This document shows positions 14,245 through 22,770 of a stretch of DNA of 44,248 bases, one piece after another. Below the pieces are notes generated by a model. The model was not told the origin of the DNA. It saw only the letters and a program-made list of their open reading frames with translations, and did no database searches. The translations under genes were made by a program, and so were the position numbers. How positions within the stretch are numbered: the first letter of the stretch is position 1; every line of letters starts with the position of its first letter. The stretch is taken from contig JAJRWQ010000105.1 of the NCBI GenBank assembly GCA_024276735.1, positions 1 to 44,248 on the forward strand. Reading direction: 5' to 3'. This DNA is from Actinomycetes bacterium. Its GTDB lineage: Bacteria; Actinomycetota; Thermoleophilia; BMS3ABIN01.

Positions 14245-15162
14245 TCAGCCCCTCTCGTTGCTATGGGGCGACTCCGCCGAATCCAGGTCCACCTCGCCGG
14301 TGTAGACCTGGTTCTTGCCCAGCTTCTTGGCCTGGTACATGCGGGCGTCGGCGATGCGGATCAGCTTGTCGCCGGAGTCGGCGTCGCGGCCGAAGGACGC
14401 CAGCCCCACCGAGACGGTGATGTCGCGCCTGATGTTGGGGTCGGCGAGCGTCGAGCACCGCTCCTCGATGCTGGCCCGCAGCCTCTCGGCGACCTTCACG
14501 GCGGTTTCGAAGTCGCAGCCGAGGATGAGCGTGAATTCCTCGCCGCCGTAGCGGGAGGCGATGTCTTCGCCCCGGGCCTCGCGGGTGATCGTCTGGGCCA
14601 CCTTCCTCAGCACGTAGTCCCCTTCCTGGTGGCCGAACTCGTCGTTGTACTGCTTGAAGTCGTCGATGTCCAGGAAGAGTATCGTCAGCTCGGTGCCGTC
14701 GCTCCTGAGGTTGCTCACCTTGTTGAGCAGGTAGGTCTGGAAGAAGCCGTGCGTGTAGAGCGACGTCAGGTCGTCGGTGGTGGACTGACGCTTGAGCTTC
14801 AGTGTGTCCCGGTGTTCCGTGGTGTACAGGTAGTAGAAACCGGCGGCGAACAGCACCACGAACAGTGACTCGGTTACCTCGTAGACCATCTCCATCTGGA
14901 TGATCTTCAGCGCCCGGAAGACGCCGATTATCTCCGCCACGCCGAAGGTGATGGCCGAGAGGCTGAGGAACAGCCAGGAACGCTTGCGCACGTCGCGGGA
15001 GATGGTGGGCAGGATGCGCACCGCGAAGTAGAGGGCGATCATGGCCACCGTCAGGTTGAAGAACTCGACGAAGGCCTCGGCGGTCTCTTCCAGCGTTTCC
15101 TCCTCGGCGCCGCCGGCGGCCTCACCCAGCAGGTGGAACAGCGGTGACAGGTGCTCGATCAT
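14245..15162 (-). CDS. membrane-bound diguanylate cyclase (GGDEF/GGEEF)
   Basis: A 305-aa inner-membrane signalling enzyme. There are three hydrophobic segments in the first 125 residues (FFNLTVAMIALYFAVRILP, WLFLSLSAITFGVAEIIGVF, VTESLFVVLFAAGFYYLY). The GGDEF domain follows (~135-295), opening TTDDLTSLYTHGFFQ. The active site is RYGGEEFT, compatible with cyclase activity, and an I-site RGED lies five residues upstream. It is downstream of the GAF/HD-GYP gene on the same strand, so a c-di-GMP synthase and a predicted hydrolase are paired. The 151 bases between them contain no gene. Confidence 0.92.
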   Translation of the reverse strand: MIEHLSPLFHLLGEAAGGAEEETLEETAEAFVEFFNLTVAMIALYFAVRILPTISRDVRKRSWLFLSLSAITFGVAEIIGVFRALKIIQMEMVYEVTESLFVVLFAAGFYYLYTTEHRDTLKLKRQSTTDDLTSLYTHGFFQTYLLNKVSNLRSDGTELTILFLDIDDFKQYNDEFGHQEGDYVLRKVAQTITREARGEDIASRYGGEEFTLILGCDFETAVKVAERLRASIEERCSTLADPNIRRDITVSVGLASFGRDADSGDKLIRIADARMYQAKKLGKNQVYTGEVDLDSAESPHSNERG

Positions 15163-15313
15163 CGTGGCTCCTTCTCCGGCTCATGCCCGCAGCGGCTCCG
15201 GCCCGTGCCGGATCCAGGTGACAAGCAACCGCTGGCTGCAGGCGGTGACAACGACGTTTGAATCTTCGCTGCCAGCATCCCGCCTCCTGCAGGTCTCCTT
15301 GGCGTCCCCTGCC

Positions 15314-17737
15314 TCAGGCGCCCGCTTCTGCCCGGGCCGTCAACGGCTTCTCTTCGCCGACTATGGCCACGAAGGCGTCTACCACCCGGGGATCGAACTG
15401 GGTGCCCCGGTTCCGCACCAGCTCCTCGATGGCCATCTGCGTCGACAGCGCCTTGCGGTAGGGACGGTCCGAGGTCATCGCCTCGAAGGAGTCGGCCACG
15501 GCGAGGATGCGCGCCCCCAGCGGTATCTCCTCCGCCGCCAGGCCGTCCGGGTACCCCTTGCCGTCGTAACGCTCGTGGTGGTGGCGCACCAGCGGCTGCA
15601 CCGGGAAGGGGAAGTCCACCGGCTTGAGGATGCGGTCGCTCATCACCGGGTGCTTCTTGATAATCGCGAACTCTTCCACCGTCAGCTTGCCCGGCTTGGT
15701 GAGGATGGCGTCGGGGATGCCGATCTTGCCTACGTCGTGGAGGTAGCCGGCGTAGCGGATCGTCTGCAGCTCGTCTCCCTCCAGGCCCAGGCTGCGGGCG
15801 GTGGCCTCGGCATAGAGGGAGACCTTCTCCGAGTGGCCACGGGTATACGTATCCTTGGCGTCGATGGTCTCCGCCAGGGACTTGATGGTGCCCACGAAGG
15901 CGTCCTGCAGGTTCTCGTACATCTGCGAGTTCTCGATGGCGATGGCCGCCTCGTTGGCTGCCGTCGCCAGCAGGTCCACCTCGCTCTTCTTCAGTTCGCG
16001 CGGCTCGGCGAAGTAGATGCAGATGACACCGATCGCCTGGTCCTTGGCCATCAGCGGCAGGGCGATCAGCGACGAGTATCCCTGGATACGCGCCAGCTGC
16101 CGCCAGGGCTCGTACTCCTGGCTTTGTTCCACGTCGTTCACGGCCACCGGTTTCTGTTCCAGGAAAGCGCGGCCGATGGGGCCTTTGCCCATGGGAATCC
16201 GGTTCTTGCGGTTGATGGTCCAGACATACTCGGCGGACAGGTTGTAGCTGGCGGTGATGTTCAGGTGCCGGCCCTGCTCGTCGGGAAGCAGCACCGAGGC
16301 GTACTGGGCGCCCACGAAGTTGCCCACCCGCTGGGCGACGATGCTCACCACTTCCTGGTAGTCCAGCGTAGAGGTGAACGCCTGGCTGATGCGGTGCATC
16401 ACCGACAGCTCGCGTACCTGCCACTCCGACCGCTCGTAGAGGCGGGCGTTCTCGATGGCCACCGCCGCCTGGCTCATCAGGATCTGGTAGAACTCGATCT
16501 TCTTGGTGGAGAAGGGGCTGCGCTCCCAGCGGCGCATCTCTCCCAGCGTCACCACTCCCAGCACGTCGCCCTTGGAGATAAGCGGTAACAGCAGCGCCGA
16601 TGCCGTGTCCTTGGTGAGCACCCACTCCCATTCGTCTTCCGCGATCTCGCCGTCGTCTTCCTCGCGCCGGAGGACCTGCGGCTTCCGGCTGTCGATCGCC
16701 GCCCGGTGGTACTTGGCCCTCTCCAGGGGGATCCTCCGGTCCACGCTCTCCGACCAGTGTTCCACCTTCCTGGTGGTGGACTCCGCCTTCACCACCAGGA
16801 AGTCACCGCTGTCGTCCAGCAGCGAGATACGGCAGTAGGTCACCTTCTGCGAGGCCGCTATCTTCTCGCACAGGATCTGCAGGATCCGGTCCACGTGCAG
16901 CTCCGAGGAAACGGCCACGCTGGCGCTGAGCAGCAGGCGTACCTCCTCCTCGCGGCTGCCGAGCGATACCGCCATGCGGTCGAAGGCGCGCGCCAGGTCG
17001 CCGATCTCGTCGTGGCGCCTGCTGTCGATGGTGGTGACCCGGTTCTCTTCGACGATCTTCTCGGTGGAGGCGGTGAGCTGTTTAACCGGCCTGATCAGCA
17101 GCCGGTGCAGCGAGAAGTAGAGGATTGCGATCAGCACCAACAGGCCCAGGTTGGAGATGACCGCGAACTTCACCTGCTGGGCCAGGATGGTCTCGTCCCG
17201 GCCGCTGGCGTCGAGGTAGATGCCGATCGACGCCACCGGGTTGCCGTCCCGGTCGTGGAGCGGGGCGAGCATCTCCAGCTCGTTCCCGCTCCCTTCGCCT
17301 CCCTCGCCGCTGCCGCCCTCTTCCTCTTCCTCGCCGCTTTTCTCTACGAAGCGGGTCTCGTTGCTGAAGATGGGTGCGGCGTCGTTCTCGTCCGCCGTCT
17401 CGCCCAGCGACTGGTGGTCGCTGCTGGCGATGACCTTCACTCCCTCCGGGGTGGGCGCATAGAGGGAGACCTTGAGCAGGTTGTCGTCGCGGGCGATCAA
17501 GGCGTCGATCTCCTCCTGCAGCTCTGCGGTGTTGATGGTGTCGCCGTCGCTGTGGATGAAGAGCTCGCTTTCGAAGAAGCTCGCCATCTGGCGTGCCCGC
17601 TCCACGTATTCCCGGTTGATGGTGTCGGCCAGGTTCCGCGAGGTGTAGAAATTGAGCATCACGGAGAGGCCGGCGACAGTGACCGCTATCAGGAGGGAAA
17701 GCTTGCCCCGCAAGCCTATCTTTGAAATCACGCCCAA
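15314..17737 (-). CDS. membrane sensor HD-GYP c-di-GMP phosphodiesterase (HAMP, two GAF domains)
   Basis: An 807-aa multidomain protein. The N-terminal TM (~residues 12-32) is followed by an extracellular sensor region with a Glu/Gly-rich insert (EKSGEEEEEGGSGEGG). TM2 (~187-207) is followed by HAMP (LIRPVKQLTASTEKIVEE...DEIGDLARAFDRM), a GAF domain (~270-420) and a second GAF (~440-590). The C-terminal HD-GYP domain shows RGHSEKVSLYAEA, LHDVGKIGIPDAIL, HHERYDGKGYP and ADSFEAMTSDRPYR. All catalytic HD and GYP residues are present, so it should hydrolyse c-di-GMP to pGpG/GMP. It precedes the membrane GGDEF gene in one direction. Confidence 0.96.
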   Translation of the reverse strand: MGVISKIGLRGKLSLLIAVTVAGLSVMLNFYTSRNLADTINREYVERARQMASFFESELFIHSDGDTINTAELQEEIDALIARDDNLLKVSLYAPTPEGVKVIASSDHQSLGETADENDAAPIFSNETRFVEKSGEEEEEGGSGEGGEGSGNELEMLAPLHDRDGNPVASIGIYLDASGRDETILAQQVKFAVISNLGLLVLIAILYFSLHRLLIRPVKQLTASTEKIVEENRVTTIDSRRHDEIGDLARAFDRMAVSLGSREEEVRLLLSASVAVSSELHVDRILQILCEKIAASQKVTYCRISLLDDSGDFLVVKAESTTRKVEHWSESVDRRIPLERAKYHRAAIDSRKPQVLRREEDDGEIAEDEWEWVLTKDTASALLLPLISKGDVLGVVTLGEMRRWERSPFSTKKIEFYQILMSQAAVAIENARLYERSEWQVRELSVMHRISQAFTSTLDYQEVVSIVAQRVGNFVGAQYASVLLPDEQGRHLNITASYNLSAEYVWTINRKNRIPMGKGPIGRAFLEQKPVAVNDVEQSQEYEPWRQLARIQGYSSLIALPLMAKDQAIGVICIYFAEPRELKKSEVDLLATAANEAAIAIENSQMYENLQDAFVGTIKSLAETIDAKDTYTRGHSEKVSLYAEATARSLGLEGDELQTIRYAGYLHDVGKIGIPDAILTKPGKLTVEEFAIIKKHPVMSDRILKPVDFPFPVQPLVRHHHERYDGKGYPDGLAAEEIPLGARILAVADSFEAMTSDRPYRKALSTQMAIEELVRNRGTQFDPRVVDAFVAIVGEEKPLTARAEAGA

Positions 17738-17845
17738 TTGCTCCGCCCGTCCCTAAAAGTACGCCGAATCAGCCGCGTTCGGCCTCACTACATAATCGGC
17801 GGTTAGGGATCCAGCTTTAGCGGGCGTTTTATCGCCGGGGCCGGC

Positions 17846-18223
17846 TCAGGAAGAACCGTGGCGCGAGCGGTAGTCCTCGATGGCCTTTTTCAGCCCGTCG
17901 GAGGCCAGGTTGGAGCAGTGCATCTTCTGCGGCGGCAGCCCGCCCAGGGCGTCGGCCACCATCTTCTTCGATATCTCCTCCGCCTCGCCCAGGGTCTTGC
18001 CCTTGGCCATCTCCGTCACCATGCTGCTGGTGGCGATGGCGGCGCCGCAGCCCAGCGTCTTGAACTTGATGTCCTCGATCCGCTCCTGGTCGTCGACCTT
18101 GATGGTGATCCGCATCACGTCGCCGCACTGGGGGTTGCCCACCTCGCCGACGCCGTCGGGATCCTCCACCTCGCCCATGTTGCGGGGGTTCTGGAAGTGA
18201 TCCATCACCTTTTCCGAGTACAT
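17846..18223 (-). CDS. iscU: Fe-S cluster scaffold IscU/NifU N-terminal type
   Basis: Scaffold of 125 aa on which [2Fe-2S]/[4Fe-4S] clusters are built from iron and IscS-derived sulfur. The family motifs are intact: DHFQNPRNMGE, GNPQCGD (first Cys plus Asp), TLGCGAAIATSSMVTEM (second Cys) and KMHCSNLA (third Cys). The length is typical. It is 34 bases downstream of iscS and in the same operon as the Rrf2-TusA gene. No hscA, hscB or fdx homolog follows, which is the minimal isc arrangement seen in many anaerobes. Confidence 0.96.
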   Translation of the reverse strand: MYSEKVMDHFQNPRNMGEVEDPDGVGEVGNPQCGDVMRITIKVDDQERIEDIKFKTLGCGAAIATSSMVTEMAKGKTLGEAEEISKKMVADALGGLPPQKMHCSNLASDGLKKAIEDYRSRHGSS

Positions 18224-18257
18224 TCGTGCCTCCTTGTGATCAGCGGCCGCGGCAGGT

Positions 18258-19505
18258 TCAGCCTGCAGCCTCGCAGTCGCAGCCGTCGTTGTCGTTGCCG
18301 GTGGCGCACTTGCTGGCGCCCCGCTTGTATACCGGGGACATGCTGCGCAGGCGCTCCACTACCTCGAACAGTGTCTCCAGCACGTAGTCGCACTCCTCGC
18401 GGGTGTTCTCGTGGGAAAGGGTGAGCCGCACCGAGCCGTGGGCCATCTCCACCGGCACCCCCAGCGCCAGCAGGATGTGCGAGGGCTCCAGGGTGCCGGA
18501 CACGCAGGCGGACCCGGTGGAGACGTATACCGGCCGCGAGCCCTCCGCCGTGGGATAGGAGAGCGAGAGCATGATCGACTCGCCCTCGATGCCCTCGATG
18601 GAGAAGTTCACGTTGTTGGGCAGGCGCTCGCTGCGGGAGCCGTTCAGGCGCACGTCGTCCAGCCCCTTCTCGATGCCCTCGATCAGGTAGTCGCGCAGCT
18701 CCACCAGCTTCTTCGCCTCGGACTGCATGCGGTTGCGCGCCAGCTGCGCCGCCTTGCCCAGGCCCACGATCCCGGGCACGTTGTGGGTGCCGGGGCGTCG
18801 CTTGCGCTCCTGCCCGCCGCCGTGGAGCAGCGGCGTGGTCCTCACGCCCCGGCGCATCCAGAGGGCGCCGACGCCCTTGGGGCCGTAGAACTTGTGCGCG
18901 GAGAGCGACAGCAGGTCGCATTCCAGCTCGGCCACGTCCACCGGCACGTGGCCCACGGTCTGGGCGGCGTTGACGTGGAAGGTCACCCCCCGCTCGCGGG
19001 TGACGGCGCCGATGGCGGCTATCGGCTGGATGGTACCGATCTCGTGGTTGCCGTGGGCCATGGTCACCAGCACCGTGTCGTCGCGAATGGCGTCGGCGAC
19101 GGCCTCCGGCGTCACCAGCCCCTCCCCGTCCACCGGCAGGTAGGTGACTTCCCAGCCGTTCTTCTCCAGGTGGCGGCAGGGCATCAGCAGCGCGTGGTGC
19201 TCAGCGTTGGTGGTGATGATGTGCTTTCCCTTGGAGGCCAGTGCCTCCGCGGTTCCCTTGATCGCCCAGTTGTTGGCCTCGGTGGCGCCGCTGGTGAAGT
19301 AGATCTCCTTCACGTCGGCGCCGATGAGGTCGGCGAGACGCTGGCGGGCTTCCTCGATAGCCTGCTTCGCCTCGGCCCCCATGGCGTAGAGCGTTGCCGG
19401 GCTGCCGTACCGCTCGTCGAACCAGGGCTTCATTTCTTCGACGACCTCGGGATCGGTGCGGGTAGTGGCCGCGTTGTCCAGGAAAATGGGATCTTTCAAG
19501 TCCAA
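18258..19505 (-). CDS. iscS: cysteine desulfurase (NifS/IscS family)
   Basis: PLP enzyme of 415 aa that converts cysteine to alanine and carries the sulfur as a persulfide. The PLP Lys sits in SLSAHKFYGPKG, the substrate loop is LDNAATTRTDPEV, and the active-site Cys is in the flexible loop STGSACVSG (class I loop). The C-terminus ends in an extra Cys-rich tail (YKRGASKCATGNDNDGCDCEAAG) that could bind metal or hand over sulfur. It is 43 bases after the Rrf2-TusA gene and 34 before iscU. The neighbouring TusA domains are natural persulfide acceptors. Confidence 0.97.
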   Translation of the reverse strand: MDLKDPIFLDNAATTRTDPEVVEEMKPWFDERYGSPATLYAMGAEAKQAIEEARQRLADLIGADVKEIYFTSGATEANNWAIKGTAEALASKGKHIITTNAEHHALLMPCRHLEKNGWEVTYLPVDGEGLVTPEAVADAIRDDTVLVTMAHGNHEIGTIQPIAAIGAVTRERGVTFHVNAAQTVGHVPVDVAELECDLLSLSAHKFYGPKGVGALWMRRGVRTTPLLHGGGQERKRRPGTHNVPGIVGLGKAAQLARNRMQSEAKKLVELRDYLIEGIEKGLDDVRLNGSRSERLPNNVNFSIEGIEGESIMLSLSYPTAEGSRPVYVSTGSACVSGTLEPSHILLALGVPVEMAHGSVRLTLSHENTREECDYVLETLFEVVERLRSMSPVYKRGASKCATGNDNDGCDCEAAG

Positions 19506-19548
19506 GCACCTCCCCCCGCCGCCCGGCTGCGGCGGAGACGTTTACGTT

Positions 19549-20220
19549 TCATTGCGCCTTGCGCACCAGGAACTTCATCTGCCTGCCGAATTCCTGGCGC
19601 CCCAGGAACTCGTTGCCGGTTCCGGTGCACCATGCCGGTATATCTGCTTTTGCCCCTTCGTCGTCCGCCCAAACCTCCAGCACCTGTCCCGGTGCCAGCT
19701 GCATCATCTTCTCCGAGATGCGGACGATGGGCATCGGGCAGCTCCAGCCGATACAATCGAGTTTATCGTCGGGGACGATTTCCTCCTGCTTTTGCTCCTC
19801 GCCAGCCCCCACGCCGGCAATGATGTCCTCGAGGGTCGTTTCCGCGAGCACATCCTCGCTGGCGCTCTTCAGCCGCGCCCAGACTCCCGCCAGCCCGCAG
19901 CTGTCGCTGCGGCCGCAGGGCTCGTCGGCCTCGGCGGCGCTGCACTGGGTGGGATTCACGGGGCCCTGGAGCGCCGTCACCACCTCCAGCAGCGTGATCT
20001 CTGCTACCGGCCGGGAAAGCCGGTAACCGCCCGTGGGGCCGCGGCTGCTTTCCAGCAGGCCGGCCGACACCAGCTCGCCCAGCACCTGCGTCAGGTAAGG
20101 CAGGGGGATCTCCTGCCGCGAGGCGACCTGGGAGCGCCGCACCGGCTCCCCGTCGCCGTTCACGGCGATATCAACCAGCGCCCTCAGGCCGTACTCGCTC
20201 TTTTGGGAAATGAGCACCAT
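19549..20220 (-). CDS. Rrf2/IscR-type regulator fused to a TusA sulfur-carrier domain
   Basis: A 223-aa fusion. Residues ~1-135 are an Rrf2 winged-helix regulator (ISQKSEYGLRALVDIA, SRQEIPLPYLTQVLGELVSAGLL, GPTGGYRLSRP). It has three Cys in the Fe-S position (C-x8-C-x5-C, close to the IscR C-x5-C-x5-C). A short Glu/Gln-rich linker (~137-149) leads to a complete TusA/SirA domain (~150-223). That domain has the CPxP active motif (LDCIGWSCPMPIVRI) and the ADIPAW...GNEFLG end that also occurs in the TusA at 43479-43730. It heads the iscS-iscU operon. The likely role is control of Fe-S/sulfur genes with direct sensing of persulfide supply; the sensing role is inference. Confidence 0.9.
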   Translation of the reverse strand: MVLISQKSEYGLRALVDIAVNGDGEPVRRSQVASRQEIPLPYLTQVLGELVSAGLLESSRGPTGGYRLSRPVAEITLLEVVTALQGPVNPTQCSAAEADEPCGRSDSCGLAGVWARLKSASEDVLAETTLEDIIAGVGAGEEQKQEEIVPDDKLDCIGWSCPMPIVRISEKMMQLAPGQVLEVWADDEGAKADIPAWCTGTGNEFLGRQEFGRQMKFLVRKAQ

Positions 20221-20347
20221 CGTTGAGAACAGGAAAAAATCATTTGTTCGATTGTGTAGTAAACATTAGCACATCTCCATTTCCATAGGAACTTTTCGCC
20301 CGTGCTTTCGTGTGGGTGGGAAGGTTGCGGCGCCGTGCCGGAAGCGG

Positions 20348-21118
20348 TCAGGCTTCGCCGCCACGCGGGGAGAAGGCCCGGCGGTAGTTCTGCATCACTG
20401 TCTCCGCCAGCGCCTCCACACCGGTCTCCCGGGCGGCGGCCAGTGTTTCCAGGACGTACTTCACGTTCGCCGGATGGTTGGGGCGGCCGCGGCGGGGAAC
20501 CGGCGAGAGAAAGGGCGAGTCGGTCTCGGAAAGCAGCAGGTGCCCGGGCACCGCTGCCGCCGCGCCCCGCAGGTCGTCGGCTCCGGGAAAGGTGACGTTG
20601 CCGGCGAACGACACGTAGTAACCGGCCTCGGCGCATTCTTCGACGTGTTTCACCAGGGAAAAACAATGGAGCACCACCGTGAGGCCCGCTGCCTCCTCGG
20701 CGAGGATCTCCAGCACCTGCCGGTCGGCCTCGCGCGCGTGCACCACCAGGGTGAGGCCGGCCTCGCGGGCCAAGGAAACCTGGGCGCGGAACAGGCGCTC
20801 CTGCTCGCGCCGGGACGATTTCATGCGGTAGAAGTCGAGACCGGTCTCCCCCACCGCCACCACGCCCTCCCGGCGTGCCAGGCGCGCCAGCCGGGCGATG
20901 GCTTCGTCCTCCACGCCGGCGGCGTCGTGGGGGTGGATTCCCACCGCGGCATCGATCTCCGGGCGGGTAGCTGCCAGCTCGGCCGCGCGGCGACTGGACT
21001 CGAGGTCGATGCCCACCGCCAGCAGGCGGTCGACGCCGGCGGCAGCGGCTGCCGCCAGCGCCTCCCGGGGGTCATCGAGCATGTCCAGGTGGGCGTGTGC
21101 GTCGACCAGCGCCGTCAT
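20348..21118 (-). CDS. tatD: TatD family deoxyribonuclease/hydrolase
   Basis: Metal-dependent hydrolase (256 aa) of the amidohydrolase-like TIM-barrel TatD family, acting as a 3'-5' exonuclease/AP endonuclease in characterised members. The metal motif DAHAHLDM sits at the N-terminus, with GIHPHDAAG, AVGETGLDFYR, VVHAREAD, VLHCFS and SETDSPFLSPVPRRGRPNHP in order. The start was moved to the ATG at 21118 (MTALVDAHAH), which removes overlap with metG. The metG stop is 19 bases upstream, the common metG-tatD pairing. Confidence 0.94.
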   Translation of the reverse strand: MTALVDAHAHLDMLDDPREALAAAAAAGVDRLLAVGIDLESSRRAAELAATRPEIDAAVGIHPHDAAGVEDEAIARLARLARREGVVAVGETGLDFYRMKSSRREQERLFRAQVSLAREAGLTLVVHAREADRQVLEILAEEAAGLTVVLHCFSLVKHVEECAEAGYYVSFAGNVTFPGADDLRGAAAAVPGHLLLSETDSPFLSPVPRRGRPNHPANVKYVLETLAAARETGVEALAETVMQNYRRAFSPRGGEA

Positions 21119-21137
21119 CTCGCCCGCCACCCGCGCT

Positions 21138-22649
21138 TCAGTCCAACTTGGCGAAGAGCACGTCGCCGTCGCTGACCGAGCCACCCGGCGCCAGCCCTCC
21201 CCAGGCGGCGCCGTCGATGGACAGGTCGCCGTCCTGGCCCTCGAGCCCGAGGCGGCGCAGGATCTCCACGCTGGTGCGGGGAATGAAGGGATGCAGGTAG
21301 ACGGCGCAAATGCGCAGTCCCTCCGCCAGCTCGTACAGCACCTGGTCCAGCTCGCCGGCGCGTTCTTCCTCGCGCGCCAGCTTCCAGGGGGCGCTAGCCT
21401 CCACGTGGCGGTTCAGCGAGCGCACGAAACCCCAGATGGCTTCCAGGCAGCCGCTCAGGTCCACCACCGACATCTTCTCCTCCACCACGCGGGATAGCTC
21501 CGCCGCGGCGCCGGCCAGCGAGGAATCGCCGCCAGGCGCCGGTATCACGCCCTCCCGGTACTTCCTGATCATGGCGACCACGCGGCTGAGCAGGTTACCC
21601 AGCTCGTTGGCGAGCTCCGAGTTGTACCGGGTCTCGAAGCCGTTCAGCGAGACCACCCCGTCCTGGCCGAAGGTCACTTCCCGGAAACAGTAGAAACGAA
21701 AGGCGTCGACACCGTACTTCTCCATCACCGCGAAAGGATCGAGTACGTTACCGCGGGTCTTGCTCATCTTGCGGCCGCCCATCAGCAGGTAGCCGTGCAC
21801 GAACAGGTGGCGCGGCAGCTCCATCCCCGCCGCCAGCAGCATCGCCGGCCAAATCACGGCGTGAAACTTGAGGATGTCCTTCCCCATCAGGTGGTAGTCG
21901 GCGGGCCAGAAGCGCCCGGTGAGGTCCTCCTCGCCGGCGTAGCCCAGGGCGGTGATGTAGTTGAGCAGGGCGTCCACCCAGACGTAGACCACCTGCTCCG
22001 GGTCCCAGGGCACGGGCACCCCCCACTTGAGGGTGGCGCGGCTGATGCTGATGTCTTCGAGGCCGCCGCCGATGAAGCTCAGCGCCTCGTTGTAGCGGCT
22101 TTGCTGCAGGACGAAGTCGGGATGTTCGCGGTAGTGCCTTTCCAGGCGATCGGCGTACCGGGAGAGCCGGAAGAAGTAGTTCTCCTCCTCCACCAGCTCC
22201 GGCTCGGTGCCGTGGTCGGGACACTTGCCGTCGTCCAGATCCTTTTCCTGGTAGAAGGCCTCGCAGGAGCTGCAGTACAGGCCCCGGTACGACTTGAGGT
22301 AGATATCCCCCTGGTCGTAGAGGCGCTGGATGAATTCCTGCACCCGGCGGCAATGCTCCGCGTCGGTGGTGCGGATGAAGAAATCGTTGCTGGCGTCCAC
22401 CTGCCTGACCAGCTCCTGGAACTTGACCACCATCTCGTCCACGTGCTCCTGGGGCGTGACTCCCCGTCGCTCCGCCGCCCTGGCGGCGGGGCTGCCGTGC
22501 TCGTCGGTGCCGGTGAGAAAGAAGACCTCCTCGCCCAGCTGCCGGTGATAGCGGGCCAGCACGTCGGCGGCAATGGTGGTGTAGGCGTGCCCGATGTGGG
22601 GCACGTCGTTGACGTAGTAAATGGGGGTTGTCACGTAGAAGCTTTTCAT
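21138..22649 (-). CDS. metG: methionyl-tRNA synthetase
   Basis: Class I synthetase charging tRNA-Met. HIGH-like motif is VPHIGHAYT and the KMSKS loop is GRKMSKTRGN. A zinc-knuckle region reads CSSCEAFYQEKDLDDGKCPDHG. The anticodon-binding helical domain ends the protein at about 503 aa, with no C-terminal tRNA-binding EMAP-like extension. I prefer the ATG at 22649 (MKSFYVTTPIYYVND) over the TTG three codons earlier. It is followed by tatD. Confidence 0.97.
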   Translation of the reverse strand: MKSFYVTTPIYYVNDVPHIGHAYTTIAADVLARYHRQLGEEVFFLTGTDEHGSPAARAAERRGVTPQEHVDEMVVKFQELVRQVDASNDFFIRTTDAEHCRRVQEFIQRLYDQGDIYLKSYRGLYCSSCEAFYQEKDLDDGKCPDHGTEPELVEEENYFFRLSRYADRLERHYREHPDFVLQQSRYNEALSFIGGGLEDISISRATLKWGVPVPWDPEQVVYVWVDALLNYITALGYAGEEDLTGRFWPADYHLMGKDILKFHAVIWPAMLLAAGMELPRHLFVHGYLLMGGRKMSKTRGNVLDPFAVMEKYGVDAFRFYCFREVTFGQDGVVSLNGFETRYNSELANELGNLLSRVVAMIRKYREGVIPAPGGDSSLAGAAAELSRVVEEKMSVVDLSGCLEAIWGFVRSLNRHVEASAPWKLAREEERAGELDQVLYELAEGLRICAVYLHPFIPRTSVEILRRLGLEGQDGDLSIDGAAWGGLAPGGSVSDGDVLFAKLD

Positions 22650-22770
22650 CGTTCCCAACCGGTTCGCGGTCCCGGCGGCTAGCGGGCCGGGTCCGCTGGT
22701 ATACTAACAGCAACCACTGCCGAGGCAAAGAAGGTCAGCAGCGGTATGGCCTGGGAAAGGGGGCCGATCG

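Noticed and set aside
15041-16631. Long ORFs on both strands (515 aa plus, 490 aa minus) inside the HD-GYP gene
   Set aside because: All overlap the fully motif-supported HD-GYP reading frame; Gly/Arg/His-rich translations are typical of shadow frames.
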